Counted from the first letter of the stretch, positions 16,414-25,419 are shown. The stretch is DNA of 64,000 bases from Niveispirillum cyanobacteriorum (GCF_002868735.1 NZ_CP025613.1:1-64000); one strand, 5' to 3'. Notes: generated by a model from the letters alone, not told the origin. Numbers and translations are program-made.

Positions 16414-17061
16414 TGCGGAACCAACCGCGATGATCCGCATGAACAGGTCCACCACCTTCTGAATATGCTGTTCTATCTCCGCCGTGCCAGGGATGGGGCG
16501 CATGCCGGTGACGGTGCGATAGAACAGGTCGCTCTGCATCATCCCGCAGAAGGCATTGACCACGGCACCCACATCCGGGCATCGCACCACGCCACGTTCA
16601 TGCAGATCGCCCAGATACCTGATCATGGCGGCCTGCAGCGGGTCCGGCCCGCAGCGGAAATAGATCTCCGGCAGGCGGGGGAACTTGATCCCCTCCCCCA
16701 TCACCATCCGCCACAGCCCCTGTGCCTCCGGGTCCATCAGCACGCCCATCAGGCCGCGTGCGATGCGGGTCAGGGTTTCGCGCGGGCACTGGTCGGGCAG
16801 ATGCGGGGCCGTCAGTGGCTCCATGATCTCCGCACAGCGCTGCGTCACCATGGCCTCGAACAACCCCTCCTTGCTGCCAAAAAGCTGGTAAAGTGTAGAG
16901 AGTGAACCGCCGGACCGGCGCACAATGGCGGAAAGACTGGCCCGTTCGAATCCCTGCTCGAAAAACACGGCGGCAGCGGCGTCGATCATGGCCTGACGGC
17001 GCGCGGCCATGCGGGGCGTATGGTCGGCGGCGTCGATATCAGCTTGGTTTTCTATGCTCAT
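16354..17061 (-). CDS. TetR/AcrR-family regulator (AefR-like C-terminal domain)
   Basis: A 235-residue repressor. The DNA-binding domain is clear: RRQAMIDAAAAVFFEQGF, then SLSAIVRRSGGSLSTLYQLFGSKEGLFEAM. The ligand domain has the AefR-type pattern (LTRIARGLMGVLMDPEAQGLWRMVMGEG). ATG 17061 is used; an upstream TTG at 17097 would add 12 atypical residues. It is divergent from the RND adaptor gene across a 237-base gap holding a REP-like repeat, so pump control is the likely job. The last 20 residues are encoded antisense to the end of the TauE/SafE-like gene and look like a read-through tail. Confidence 0.85.
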   Translation of the reverse strand: MSIENQADIDAADHTPRMAARRQAMIDAAAAVFFEQGFERASLSAIVRRSGGSLSTLYQLFGSKEGLFEAMVTQRCAEIMEPLTAPHLPDQCPRETLTRIARGLMGVLMDPEAQGLWRMVMGEGIKFPRLPEIYFRCGPDPLQAAMIRYLGDLHERGVVRCPDVGAVVNAFCGMMQSDLFYRTVTGMRPIPGTAEIEQHIQKVVDLFMRIIAVGSASSEHVPGHAPHQKGVHQHQ

Positions 17062-17197
17062 GGTCTGATCATCGCATTCGGGGTGCCGGTCCTGCAACGG
17101 GGCGTGATGGCCGTCACTTGAAAACTGTAATGTACGTTACATTATCCTGAGCGTCAGTATCGCTTAAGACTGGTTATCCTGCGTGGGGAAAACCAGT

Positions 17198-17270
17198 CCG
17201 GCGGCGACTGCCGTCGCGCGGCCCGTGCCGCGTAGCGCCCAAGCTGCGGATGCGGGGCCGGCGTTTGAGG
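17198..17270. repeat. REP-like GC-rich intergenic repeat, copy 2
   Basis: It carries the block GCGCGGCCCGTGCCGCGT at 17215-17232, identical to copy 1 near 1837-1854. It opens CCGGCGGCGACTGCCGTCGC and ends GCGTTTGAGG, both close to copy 1. It sits between the tetR-like gene and the RND adaptor gene, directly in the presumed regulatory region. Confidence 0.6.
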
Positions 17271-17298
17271 ACTTGTAAACAAGAGTGGGGGTATCATC

Positions 17299-18408
17299 AT
17301 GGTGGGGCTTCGGGGCGCCGGGTTCATCCGGGGGCAGGGGGCGGTATTGACCGTCATCCTGCCATTGGTTCTGGCCGGTTGCGGGGCGAAGGAAGCGGAA
17401 CAGGCGCAGGTGCGCCCCGTGCGTGTCGCCCCTGTCACCTTCAAGGACGCCCACGCCGCCCGTTCCTTCACGGGCACCATCGTGGCACGCACCGAGGTTC
17501 AGGCCGGCTTCCGCGTCGGGGGGCGCATCGCGGCCCGCATGGTGGAGGTGGGTGATCGGGTGAAGCCCGGCCAGACCCTGGCCCGCCTGGACCCGACCGA
17601 CCTGGAACTGTCGCTGAAGGCCGCCGAGGCACGGCTGGCCCAGGCAGAGGCGCAGGCGGTACAGACCGCCGCCGACCTGAAGCGCTACACACCCCTTCTG
17701 GCCTCCGGCACTGTCTCCCAGGCACAGTTCGACCGGGTTAAGGCAGCATCCGATGCCGCCGCCGCACAGAAGCGGGAGGCATCATCCACTCTGTCCATCG
17801 CCCGCAATCAGCGGGCCTATGGGTCCCTGACCCTGGATCAGGGCGGGGTGATCACCGCCGTTCTGGCCGATGCCGGCCAAATGGTGGGCGATGGTCAGAC
17901 GGTCCTGCGCATAGCCACCGACCTGGGCCGTGAAGTGGCCATTGATGTGGCGGAGGGCGACCTTGCCCGCCTGTCGGTGGGCGGTACCGCGAGTGTGGCG
18001 CTCTGGGCCGATGGCGATATCGCCCTTGCCGGCACCATTCGCGAAATCACGCCCGTGGCCGACCCGGCCAGCCGCACCTTCCGCTTGCGCGTCACCCTGC
18101 CCGCCGATGCGCCCGACGCCGTGCGCCTGGGCATGACGGCCCGCGTCAGCTTCCCCGAGGCTGATGCCGCCGCCCTGGCGCTGCTTCCCTCCTCTGCCCT
18201 GTTCCATCAGGGGGACAGGCCCGCCGTCTGGGTATTGGCGCCGTCCAAGGACCGGGTGCTGCTGCGCCCGGTGGAGGTCGCCGCCTTCCGCCCCGATGGC
18301 GTGGCTGTGAAGGCCGGGGTGAAGGAGGGTGAACTGGTGGTGACCGCCGGTGCCCACCGGCTGGATGCCAATCTGCCCGTGCGCGTCTGGGATGGGGGCC
18401 TGCCGTGA
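17299..18408 (+). CDS. RND efflux periplasmic adaptor (membrane fusion protein), lipoprotein
   Basis: A 369-residue adaptor linking an RND pump to an outer-membrane channel. The N-terminus ends its hydrophobic stretch with LVLAGCG, a lipobox, so it is anchored in the inner membrane facing the periplasm. The biotinyl-like half-motifs are visible: VEVGDRVKPGQTLARLDPTDL and the matching ITAVLADAGQMVGDGQTVLRI. They flank a coiled-coil hairpin rich in Ala and Gln (residues about 95-170). A beta-barrel follows (GTIREITPVADPASRTFRLRV). Its stop overlaps the GTG start of the pump by four bases. It is probably repressed by the divergent TetR protein. No outer-membrane factor gene is present in the window. 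Confidence 0.9.
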   Translation: MVGLRGAGFIRGQGAVLTVILPLVLAGCGAKEAEQAQVRPVRVAPVTFKDAHAARSFTGTIVARTEVQAGFRVGGRIAARMVEVGDRVKPGQTLARLDPTDLELSLKAAEARLAQAEAQAVQTAADLKRYTPLLASGTVSQAQFDRVKAASDAAAAQKREASSTLSIARNQRAYGSLTLDQGGVITAVLADAGQMVGDGQTVLRIATDLGREVAIDVAEGDLARLSVGGTASVALWADGDIALAGTIREITPVADPASRTFRLRVTLPADAPDAVRLGMTARVSFPEADAAALALLPSSALFHQGDRPAVWVLAPSKDRVLLRPVEVAAFRPDGVAVKAGVKEGELVVTAGAHRLDANLPVRVWDGGLP

Positions 18409-21400
18409 GCGGATTAAACCTTTCCGCCTGGGCCATCCGGCATCAGGCGCTTGTCCTGTTCATGATCATCATGTCCCTGGCCGTTGGCGCCTATTCGTTC
18501 GTGACCTTGGGCCGCGCCGAAGACCCGCAATTCGCCATCCGCACCATGGTGGTGACGGCGCAATGGCCGGGTTCCACCGCGCGCGAAATGCAGGAACAGG
18601 TCACCGACCGCATCGAACAGACCCTGCAGCAGGTGCCGAACTATCACTTCACCCGGTCCTATGCACGGCCAGGCGAAACGGTGATCTTCATCAACCTGCA
18701 TGATTATACCCGCTCGGACACGCTGCCCGACATCTGGTATCAGGTGCGCAAGCGGGTGGGCGACATGGCCCACACCCTGCCCGCCGGCGTCATCGGCCCG
18801 CAATTCAACGATGAATTCGGCGATACGTTCGGCATCATCTATGCCTTCACGGGCGACGGGTTCAGCCAGACCGAGATGCGTCAGGTCCTGCTGGCCGCGC
18901 GCCAGCGCCTGCTGACTCTGCCCTCGATCGGCAAGGTCGATCTTCTCGGCGTGCAGGATGAAAAGATCTATGTAGAGTTCGATACGGGCCGCCTCGCCTC
19001 GCTCGGCGTGACGGTACAGCAGATCGGGCAGGCGCTCGCCGCGCAGAATGCCGTCAGCCCGACCGGCCTGATCGATACCGGCACCGACCGTATCCGCGTG
19101 CGCGTCACTGGTGCGTTGAAGACCGAGGAACTGGTGGCACAGGTGCCGATCCAGGCCGGCGGCCGTCTGCTGCGCCTGGGCGACATTGCGAATATCCGCC
19201 GCACGGCACAGGACCCGGCTGAAACCCTGATGCGCCATAATGGACAGCCGGTCACGGGTCTGGCCATCGCCATGGCCGCCGGCGGCGACATCCTGAAGCT
19301 GGGCGACGCCGTCAAGGCAGAGATGAAGACAATCCAGGCTGCCCTGCCGCAAGGCATCGACATCGCCCTGGTCGCCGATCAGCCGACCGTGGTCCGCAGC
19401 TCCATCGACGAATTCGCCAGCGCGCTGGCAGAGGCGCTTGGCATCGTTCTGGTCGTCACCTTCCTGTCGCTGGGCCTGCGCACCGGCATCGTGGTGGCGC
19501 TGTCAGTGCCGCTGGTGCTGGCCGTCACGTTTGGTGTGATGAAGATGGCGGGTATCGACCTGCACAAGATCTCCATCGGGGCCCTGATCATCGCGTTGGG
19601 CCTGCTGGTTGACGACGCCATCATCGCGGTGGAAATGATGATGGTGAAGCTGGAACAGGGCTGGGACCGGGCCAAGGCTGCGGCCTTCGCCTGGACCTCG
19701 ACGGCCTTTCCCATGCTGTCGGGCACGCTGGTGACGGCGGCGGGCTTCGTGCCCGTGGGCTTTGCCCATTCGGCGGCGGGTGAATATACGGGTGCCATCT
19801 TCTGGGTGGTGGCAACAGCGCTGCTGGTTTCCTGGCTGGTGGCCGTCATCTTCACGCCCTATCTGGGCTATAAGATGCTGCCGCAGAACCTGGATGGCGG
19901 GCATGGCGAGGATCATAACGCCGCCTATCAGAAACCGCTTTACCGCCGCCTACGGGCCAGTCTGGTCTGGACTGTGCGCCACCGCTACATGGTGATCGCG
20001 GCCACGGTCGGGGCGTTCGTCCTGTCCATCGCTGGCTTCGGCCTTGTGCAGCAGCAATTCTTCCCCAATTCCGCCCGCCTGGAACTGGTGGTCGATCTGG
20101 AACTACCCGAGGGTACCTCCATCAATGTCACCCAGGCGCGCGTGAAGGAGCTGGAAGCCGTGTTCGCCCAGGATAAGGGCATCGCCAGCTACAGCGCCTT
20201 TGTCGGCAATGGCGCCCCACGCTTCTATCTGCCCCTGAACCAGGAGCTGAAGCGCCCCAATTTCGCGCAGTTTATTGTGGTGACCAAGTCGCTGGAACGG
20301 ACCGTGGAGATGGCCCGTACCCTGCCCCATGATCTGGAAACCCGCTTCCCCGACGTGCGCACCCGCGTGGCACGGCTGGAAAACGGCCCGCCCGTGGGCT
20401 ATCCGGTGCAGTTCCGCATCATGGGCCGCGACCCGGAAATGCTGCGCAGCATTGCTAGCGACCTGCGCGACCTGATGCGGGCCAATCCGCACACGGTCGA
20501 TGTCAATCTCGACTGGACGGAGAAGCTGAAATCCGTACGGCTGGTGGTGGATCAGGACCGGGCACGCGCCCTGGGCGTCACCAGCCAGGATCTGTCCCTG
20601 GCCTTGCAGACGGTCATGACCGGCTACACCGCCACGCAGTACCGCGAAGGCATCGAACTGATTGATGTAGTGCTGCGCGCAGGTCAGGATGAACGGGTGG
20701 CGTCTGACCGTCTGGCCGAACTGCGCCTGCGCGGCCCCAACGGCCCCGTGCCGCTGTCACAGGTGGCGCGCCTGGAATATGGGTTGGAAGAGGCGATCCT
20801 CTGGACCCGGTCGCGTGACCTGACCCTGACCGTCCGCGCCGACCTGAAGGGCAATATCCAGGCCCCGACGGTGGTGGCACAGATCGAATCCGTCCTGGGC
20901 CCCCTGCGTGCCAAGTTGCCCACCGGCTACCGGATTGAGGTGGGTGGTGCGGTGGAGGAAAGCGCCAAGGGCCAGGCCTCCATCATGGCGGTCGTGCCCG
21001 TCATGCTCGTCCTGATGCTGACGGTGCTGATGGTACAGTTGCAAAGCTTCCAGCGCGTGATCCTGGTCTTCCTGACGGCCCCGCTGGGCCTGATCGGGGT
21101 GACCATCGCGCTGCTACTGTTCCAGCAACCGTTTGGCTTCGTGGCGCAGTTAGGCGTGATCGCGCTGGCCGGCATGATCATGCGTAACTCGGTGATCCTG
21201 GTCGATCAGATCGAACAGGATATCGCCGCCGGCCATGGCCGTTTCGACGCCATCGTCGATGCCACGGTCCGCCGCGCCCGCCCCATCGCGCTCACCGCCG
21301 CCGCCGCCGTGCTGGCCATGATCCCGCTGTCACGCTCCAGCTTCTGGGGGCCCATGGCCATCTCCATCATGGGCGGCCTGATCGTGGCCACGGCGCTGAC

Positions 21401-21494
21401 CCTCTACTCCCTGCCGGCCATGTACGCCGCCTGGTTCCGCGTCCGCGCGGACGAAACGGGCCCGACATCGCCGGGTGGATGGGGTGGGGAGTGA
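18405..21494 (+). CDS. RND-family efflux pump, inner-membrane permease
   Basis: A 1029-residue, twelve-helix proton-driven pump of the HAE-1-like RND type. The N-terminal helix is followed by LGRAEDPQFAIRTMVVTAQWPG, the usual periplasmic start of this subfamily. The proton relay aspartates are present in LGLLVDDAIIAVEMMM (helix 4). A second symmetric half begins near VVPVMLVLMLTVLMVQLQSFQ, with GMIMRNSVILVDQIEQD in helix 10. Start GTG 18405 overlaps the adaptor stop (GTGA). It ends at a strong hairpin (21534-21559). Substrates may be drugs, dyes or fatty-acid-like compounds; the sequence cannot tell which. It needs a TolC-like partner encoded elsewhere. Confidence 0.92.
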   Translation: MSGLNLSAWAIRHQALVLFMIIMSLAVGAYSFVTLGRAEDPQFAIRTMVVTAQWPGSTAREMQEQVTDRIEQTLQQVPNYHFTRSYARPGETVIFINLHDYTRSDTLPDIWYQVRKRVGDMAHTLPAGVIGPQFNDEFGDTFGIIYAFTGDGFSQTEMRQVLLAARQRLLTLPSIGKVDLLGVQDEKIYVEFDTGRLASLGVTVQQIGQALAAQNAVSPTGLIDTGTDRIRVRVTGALKTEELVAQVPIQAGGRLLRLGDIANIRRTAQDPAETLMRHNGQPVTGLAIAMAAGGDILKLGDAVKAEMKTIQAALPQGIDIALVADQPTVVRSSIDEFASALAEALGIVLVVTFLSLGLRTGIVVALSVPLVLAVTFGVMKMAGIDLHKISIGALIIALGLLVDDAIIAVEMMMVKLEQGWDRAKAAAFAWTSTAFPMLSGTLVTAAGFVPVGFAHSAAGEYTGAIFWVVATALLVSWLVAVIFTPYLGYKMLPQNLDGGHGEDHNAAYQKPLYRRLRASLVWTVRHRYMVIAATVGAFVLSIAGFGLVQQQFFPNSARLELVVDLELPEGTSINVTQARVKELEAVFAQDKGIASYSAFVGNGAPRFYLPLNQELKRPNFAQFIVVTKSLERTVEMARTLPHDLETRFPDVRTRVARLENGPPVGYPVQFRIMGRDPEMLRSIASDLRDLMRANPHTVDVNLDWTEKLKSVRLVVDQDRARALGVTSQDLSLALQTVMTGYTATQYREGIELIDVVLRAGQDERVASDRLAELRLRGPNGPVPLSQVARLEYGLEEAILWTRSRDLTLTVRADLKGNIQAPTVVAQIESVLGPLRAKLPTGYRIEVGGAVEESAKGQASIMAVVPVMLVLMLTVLMVQLQSFQRVILVFLTAPLGLIGVTIALLLFQQPFGFVAQLGVIALAGMIMRNSVILVDQIEQDIAAGHGRFDAIVDATVRRARPIALTAAAAVLAMIPLSRSSFWGPMAISIMGGLIVATALTLYSLPAMYAAWFRVRADETGPTSPGGWGGE

Positions 21495-21533
21495 GGAACC
21501 GCCTGAAACCGTCCCTCCGATAGCTATTTTCCT

Positions 21534-21559
21534 GCCTCCCCGACATGCGTCGGGGAGGC
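21534..21559 (+). terminator. 11-base-pair hairpin after the RND operon
   Basis: GCCTCCCCGAC and GTCGGGGAGGC form a perfect 11-base-pair stem with an ATGC loop. It is 40 bases past the RND stop and before the convergent small membrane gene. An AT-rich stretch (TAGCTATTTT) precedes it and ACTTATTGATTT follows, so it could terminate transcription from either side. Confidence 0.7.
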
Positions 21560-21594
21560 CACTTATTGATTTCAATTCGCTATATGGGATCGCC

Positions 21595-22014
21595 CTACGC
21601 TTCGCGCGTCCCCCTCTCCGCCTTTCCTGCCCAGGCCAGGATCGTCAGACCCCCGCAAACCGAGCCGATGAACAACACCCCTCCGAACGACCGGTGAGGG
21701 AGAAGCCAGATCAGCGGTAAACTGACCAGAAACCCAGTTGCCGCACCCACGGCAATATGACCACCAAAATTGTCAATCCATGTCCATCGTCGGGACGCAG
21801 CCCGACGCAGGAAATGACCGATAGCCAGGGTGGATGCGCTGATCAGCAGGCAGTAACCCACGGTCGATGCCAACATAAAGCACACCACCCTGAGCAGGTC
21901 ATCCTCTGGATCCATGAAGCCAAGCGCTGCCAGCATGAACAGGGCGAGCATCGGCACCCCGATGGCACTGCCTGCCGTCAGGGCAATCAGTAAACGCCGC
22001 CAGGGCACCCTCAC
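21595..22014 (-). CDS. small four-helix membrane protein coupled to puuE
   Basis: A 139-residue predicted membrane protein with no recognised family. Hydrophobic segments lie at about 8-30, 38-62, 78-98 and 104-125 after the start VRVPWRRLLIALTAG. The GTG at 22014 overlaps the TGA of puuE (GTGA), a typical coupled start; in-frame GTG 22023 and TTG 22041 lie further inside puuE. Cotranscription with allantoinase raises a possible role in purine breakdown, for example transport, but four helices and no motif make this only a guess. Confidence 0.55.
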   Translation of the reverse strand: MRVPWRRLLIALTAGSAIGVPMLALFMLAALGFMDPEDDLLRVVCFMLASTVGYCLLISASTLAIGHFLRRAASRRWTWIDNFGGHIAVGAATGFLVSLPLIWLLPHRSFGGVLFIGSVCGGLTILAWAGKAERGTREA

Positions 22015-22937
22015 CTGAGCCACGGATGCACCGCCCGCCAATGCCGGGCAATATCCACGCGTCGCGCCACCCAGACCTTGTCATGCGCCATGACATGATC
22101 CAGGAACTTTTCCAGCCCCCGCACCCGCCCCGGCCGACCGATCAGCCTTGTGTGCAGCCCGACCGACATCATCTTAGGCGCCGTCTCGCCCTCCGCGTAC
22201 AGCGCGTCAAAGGCATCGCGGGCATAGGTGAAGAAATCATCGCCCTGGTTAAAGCCCTGCGCCGTCCCGAACTTCATGTCATTGACGTCCAGCGTATAGG
22301 GGATGACCAGATGCGGCTCTCCCTGACCCGGATAGGTGCCGGGTGGCAGCCAGTAGGGCAGATCGTCATTATAGGCGTCGGCGTCGTAAAGAAACCCGCC
22401 CTCCTCCACCACCAGCCGCCGTGTGTTCGGCCCCAACCGGCCCGTGTACCAGCCTAACGGTCGCTCACCTGTCAGGTCGCGGATCGTGTCGATGGCCAGG
22501 CGCATATGCTCCCGCTCCACATCCTCCGGCACGTTCTGATAGTCGATCCAGCGCCAGCCATGTGAGGCGATCTCATGCCCAGCCTCCACCATGGCGCGGG
22601 CCGCATCAGGATGGCGGGCCAGCGCCATGGCGACAGCGTAGCAGGTGATCTTGATCCCATAGCGGTCAAACAGCCGCATCAACCGCCAGAACCCGGCCCG
22701 GCTGCCATATTCATACACGGATTCCACGGACAGGTTGCGCTGTCCCACCAGCGGCTGCGTCCCCACCACCTCCTGCAAATAGGCCTCCGATTGCCCATCC
22801 CCGTGCAGCAGGCAATTCTCCCCACCCTCCTCATAATTCATCACGATCTGCACCGCGATGCGGGCATCACCCGGCCAGCGTGGATGCGGCGGATGCGCAC
22901 CATAGCCGATAAGGTCGCGGGGGTACGGGATGGTCAT
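22011..22937 (-). CDS. puuE: allantoinase, polysaccharide-deacetylase type (PuuE)
   Basis: A 308-residue cofactor-light allantoinase that opens the hydantoin ring of allantoin to allantoate. It shows the PuuE signature start YPRDLIGYGAHPPHPRWPGDARIAVQIV and the stretch NYEEGGENCLLHGDGQSE. The deacetylase-like motif EIASHGWRWIDYQNVPEDVEREHM (about residues 120-145) and SVGLHTRLIGRPGR near residue 263 are also present. All are diagnostic for this family as opposed to the amidohydrolase-type allantoinase AllB. It is divergent from uraD with about 97 bases between the starts. Together with the plus-strand genes it completes urate to allantoate. Confidence 0.92.
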   Translation of the reverse strand: MTIPYPRDLIGYGAHPPHPRWPGDARIAVQIVMNYEEGGENCLLHGDGQSEAYLQEVVGTQPLVGQRNLSVESVYEYGSRAGFWRLMRLFDRYGIKITCYAVAMALARHPDAARAMVEAGHEIASHGWRWIDYQNVPEDVEREHMRLAIDTIRDLTGERPLGWYTGRLGPNTRRLVVEEGGFLYDADAYNDDLPYWLPPGTYPGQGEPHLVIPYTLDVNDMKFGTAQGFNQGDDFFTYARDAFDALYAEGETAPKMMSVGLHTRLIGRPGRVRGLEKFLDHVMAHDKVWVARRVDIARHWRAVHPWLR

Positions 22938-23034
22938 GCGCCAGAACCTCCTGATCCGTGGCCGGGGTCATTCATGGCGATGATGTCACCGATCGTTTCG
23001 CTTGCGCACAAAAAAATCCGTGGCACGATGGGAC

Positions 23035-23574
23035 ATGGCCGATGACACCGCACCCGTCCCTGTCCGCCCTACGCCCGCCCTGCTGAACAGCTTGGCCCAT
23101 GCCGAGTTTGTGCATCTGTTGAGCGGGATATGGGAGGACAGCCCCTGGGTGGCGGAAGCGGCGTTTGAGGCGCGGCCCTTCGCCGACATTGTTGCACTGC
23201 ACCATGCCATGATACGGGCCGTGCGCGATGCCGGACACCCGGCGCAACTGGCCCTGCTGCGCGCCCATCCCGATCTGGCTGGCAAGCTGGCGCGCGGCGG
23301 CGGCCTGACGGCGCACAGCACCGCAGAACAGGCGGGTTTAGGCTTGGACAGGCTCAGCGATGAAGAGTTCGACTGGTTCGACCGGCATAACAGCGCCTAT
23401 CGCGACCGTTTTGGATTTCCCTTCATCATCGCGGTGAAGGAGAATACCAGGGACAGCATCAAGGCTGCCCTGGCAACCCGGCTGGACAATGATCCCGCCG
23501 TGGAAATGAAAACAGCATTGGGAGAAGTCGCCAAAATAGCCAAATTCCGCCTGGAGGGGCTTTTTGGGACATGA
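23035..23574 (+). CDS. uraD: OHCU decarboxylase (UraD)
   Basis: A 179-residue enzyme that decarboxylates 2-oxo-4-hydroxy-4-carboxy-5-ureidoimidazoline to S-allantoin. The family signature FVHLLSGIWEDSPWVAEAAF is present, followed by a helical core with [14 protein letters not shown], where the histidine is the catalytic residue. Next comes SAYRDRFGFPFIIAVKENT, another hallmark. ATG 23035 is used because it gives the normal family length; a TTG at 23002 would add 11 residues. Its stop overlaps the next gene's ATG by four bases (ATGA), so it is translationally coupled to the flavoprotein. Confidence 0.93.
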   Translation: MADDTAPVPVRPTPALLNSLAHAEFVHLLSGIWEDSPWVAEAAFEARPFADIVALHHAMIRAVRDAGHPAQLALLRAHPDLAGKLARGGGLTAHSTAEQAGLGLDRLSDEEFDWFDRHNSAYRDRFGFPFIIAVKENTRDSIKAALATRLDNDPAVEMKTALGEVAKIAKFRLEGLFGT

Positions 23575-24995
23575 GTGATGATGGTTTGGCAGCACTTGCT
23601 GCCCAGGTTGCGCGCGACCTGACCCTGCTGGATTATCCCGCCCGGCCCTGGGTGCCGGCGCGCACCCATGCCGACGGCCACGTTTATGACGTGGTGATCG
23701 TCGGTGGCGGACAGGCGGGGCTGGCGACCGCCTTCGGCCTGATGCGGGAAAAGGTCGGCAATATCCTGGTGGTCGACCGCAACAAGGCCGGCCAGGAAGG
23801 GCCCTGGGTGACCTTTGCCCGCATGATCACCCTGCGCACACCCAAGCACCTGACCGGCCCCGATTTGGGCGTGCCCAGCCTGACGCCGCGCGCCTGGTAT
23901 GAGGCGCGGTTTGGCACGGACGCCTGGGCCAGCTTGGGCAAGGTGCCCAAGGGGGTCTGGCAGGAATACCTGTCCTGGTATCGCCAGACCCTGAACATCC
24001 CTGTGCGTAACGAATATGACCTCACGCGGGTGGAGCCAGAGGATGATACCGGCATCCTGCGCCTGACTGTTGACACGCCGAATGGGGAAAAACTGCTGCT
24101 GACCCGCAAGCTGGTATTGGCCACCGGCATTGACGGGGCCGGGCGCTGGCATGTGCCGGATTTCATCCGCGGCGTGGTTCCCGAAAGCCGCTATGCCCAC
24201 ACATCGGAATTTATCGACTTCACCCAGTTGCAGGGCAAACGCATCGGCGTGCTGGGCGCCGGCGCATCCGCCTTCGACAATGCCGGCACGGCCCTTGAAT
24301 CGGGCGTCGCCTCGGTCGATCTATGCCTGCGCCGGCCCGACCTGCCGCGCGTGAACCCCTATCGCTGGATGGAGTTCTCCGGCTTCTTGGGCCATTTCGC
24401 GGCGATGGGGGACCTCAACCGCTGGCGCTACATGCGCCATATCTTCGACCTGAACCAGCCGCCGCCCCAGGACACGTTCCACCGCTGCGCCATGCACCCC
24501 AACTTCGCCTTCCACACATCCTGCCCCTGGGAATGGCTGCGAATGGAAGGCGACGAAATCCATGTCGGCACGCCCAAGGGCGTGATGATCTTCGATTTCC
24601 TGGTGGTGGGCACCGGCTTTATTGTGGAGGCGGCGTTCCGGCCCGAAGTGGCGGCCTTTGCCAAGGATATTGCCACCTGGGCAGACCGTTTCACGCCGCC
24701 GAAGGGAGAGGGCAACCCCCTGCTGATCCGCTATCCCTATTTGGGTGACGCGTTTCAGTTTACCGAGCGCGTGCCCGGCTGTGCCCCGCATCTGGCCAAC
24801 ATCCACAATTTCACCTTCGGCGCTACGCTTTCGATGGGCCTGTCGGGTGCATCGATCAGCGGCATGAAATACGGGGTGCAGCGCCTGGTACAGGGGATCA
24901 TACGCGACCTGTGGCTGGCTGATCAGGACCATTTCCTGGAAGACCTGAAGGCCTACGACCAACCCGAACTGGTGAGCACGACATGGCCCGCCTGA
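23571..24995 (+). CDS. hpyO: two-Rossmann flavoprotein monooxygenase, probable urate hydroxylase (HpyO-type)
   Basis: A 474-residue flavoprotein with an FAD site at residues 41-55 (VVIVGGGQAGLATAFG). A second, NADPH-type Rossmann motif lies near residue 223 (RIGVLGAGASAFDNAGTALE). This is the layout of class B flavin monooxygenases. It lies between uraD and uraH, overlapping both (4 and 13 bases). The window has no uricase (UaZ/PucL), PuuD or aromatic-hydroxylase HpxO. From recalled literature, Xanthomonas HpyO is a FAD urate hydroxylase unrelated to HpxO. By context this protein would make 5-hydroxyisourate from urate. The name rests on gene context and fold, not on a sequence search. Confidence 0.68.
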   Translation: MSDDGLAALAAQVARDLTLLDYPARPWVPARTHADGHVYDVVIVGGGQAGLATAFGLMREKVGNILVVDRNKAGQEGPWVTFARMITLRTPKHLTGPDLGVPSLTPRAWYEARFGTDAWASLGKVPKGVWQEYLSWYRQTLNIPVRNEYDLTRVEPEDDTGILRLTVDTPNGEKLLLTRKLVLATGIDGAGRWHVPDFIRGVVPESRYAHTSEFIDFTQLQGKRIGVLGAGASAFDNAGTALESGVASVDLCLRRPDLPRVNPYRWMEFSGFLGHFAAMGDLNRWRYMRHIFDLNQPPPQDTFHRCAMHPNFAFHTSCPWEWLRMEGDEIHVGTPKGVMIFDFLVVGTGFIVEAAFRPEVAAFAKDIATWADRFTPPKGEGNPLLIRYPYLGDAFQFTERVPGCAPHLANIHNFTFGATLSMGLSGASISGMKYGVQRLVQGIIRDLWLADQDHFLEDLKAYDQPELVSTTWPA

Positions 24996-25336
24996 GCACC
25001 CATGTCCTGGACACAAGCACAGGCCGCCCCGCCGCCGGGTTAAAACTGGAGCTGTTTTATCTGGAAGGCGGGCAGCGCGCCCTGATCAGGACGGAATGGA
25101 CCAACCAGGATGGCCGCACCGACAGCCCCCTGCTGTCGGGCCATGCCATCCCCATCGGCACCTACGAACTGTTGTTCCAGGCCGGCGATTATTTCCGCAG
25201 CCTGGGCGTCCCACTTGCCGACCCGCCCTTCCTCGACGAAATCCCCTTGCGCTTTGCCATCGCCGAGGCCCAGGGCCATTACCACGTCCCCCTGTTGCTC
25301 AGCCCCTGGAGCTATTCAACCTATAGGGGGAGTTGA
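24983..25336 (+). CDS. uraH: 5-hydroxyisourate hydrolase (UraH)
   Basis: A 117-residue transthyretin-like enzyme that hydrolyses 5-hydroxyisourate to OHCU. Family markers are complete: the N-terminal STHVLDTSTGRPAAGL with the active-site histidine, the arginine-containing RTEWTNQDGRTDSPL, HYHVPLLLSPWSYSTYRGS near the end, and the exact YRGS C-terminus. It has no signal peptide, so it acts in the cytoplasm. The start overlaps the flavoprotein end by 13 bases. It is the last gene of the uraD-flavoprotein-uraH operon. Confidence 0.95.
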   Translation: MARLSTHVLDTSTGRPAAGLKLELFYLEGGQRALIRTEWTNQDGRTDSPLLSGHAIPIGTYELLFQAGDYFRSLGVPLADPPFLDEIPLRFAIAEAQGHYHVPLLLSPWSYSTYRGS

Positions 25337-25419
25337 GGGGAGGTTGTGGCGTCGCCGATCAGCCCCCGCGTCCAGAGCCGTCACGTGCAAAGCGCGGAGC
25401 AGATCAAAGCAATTTTATC

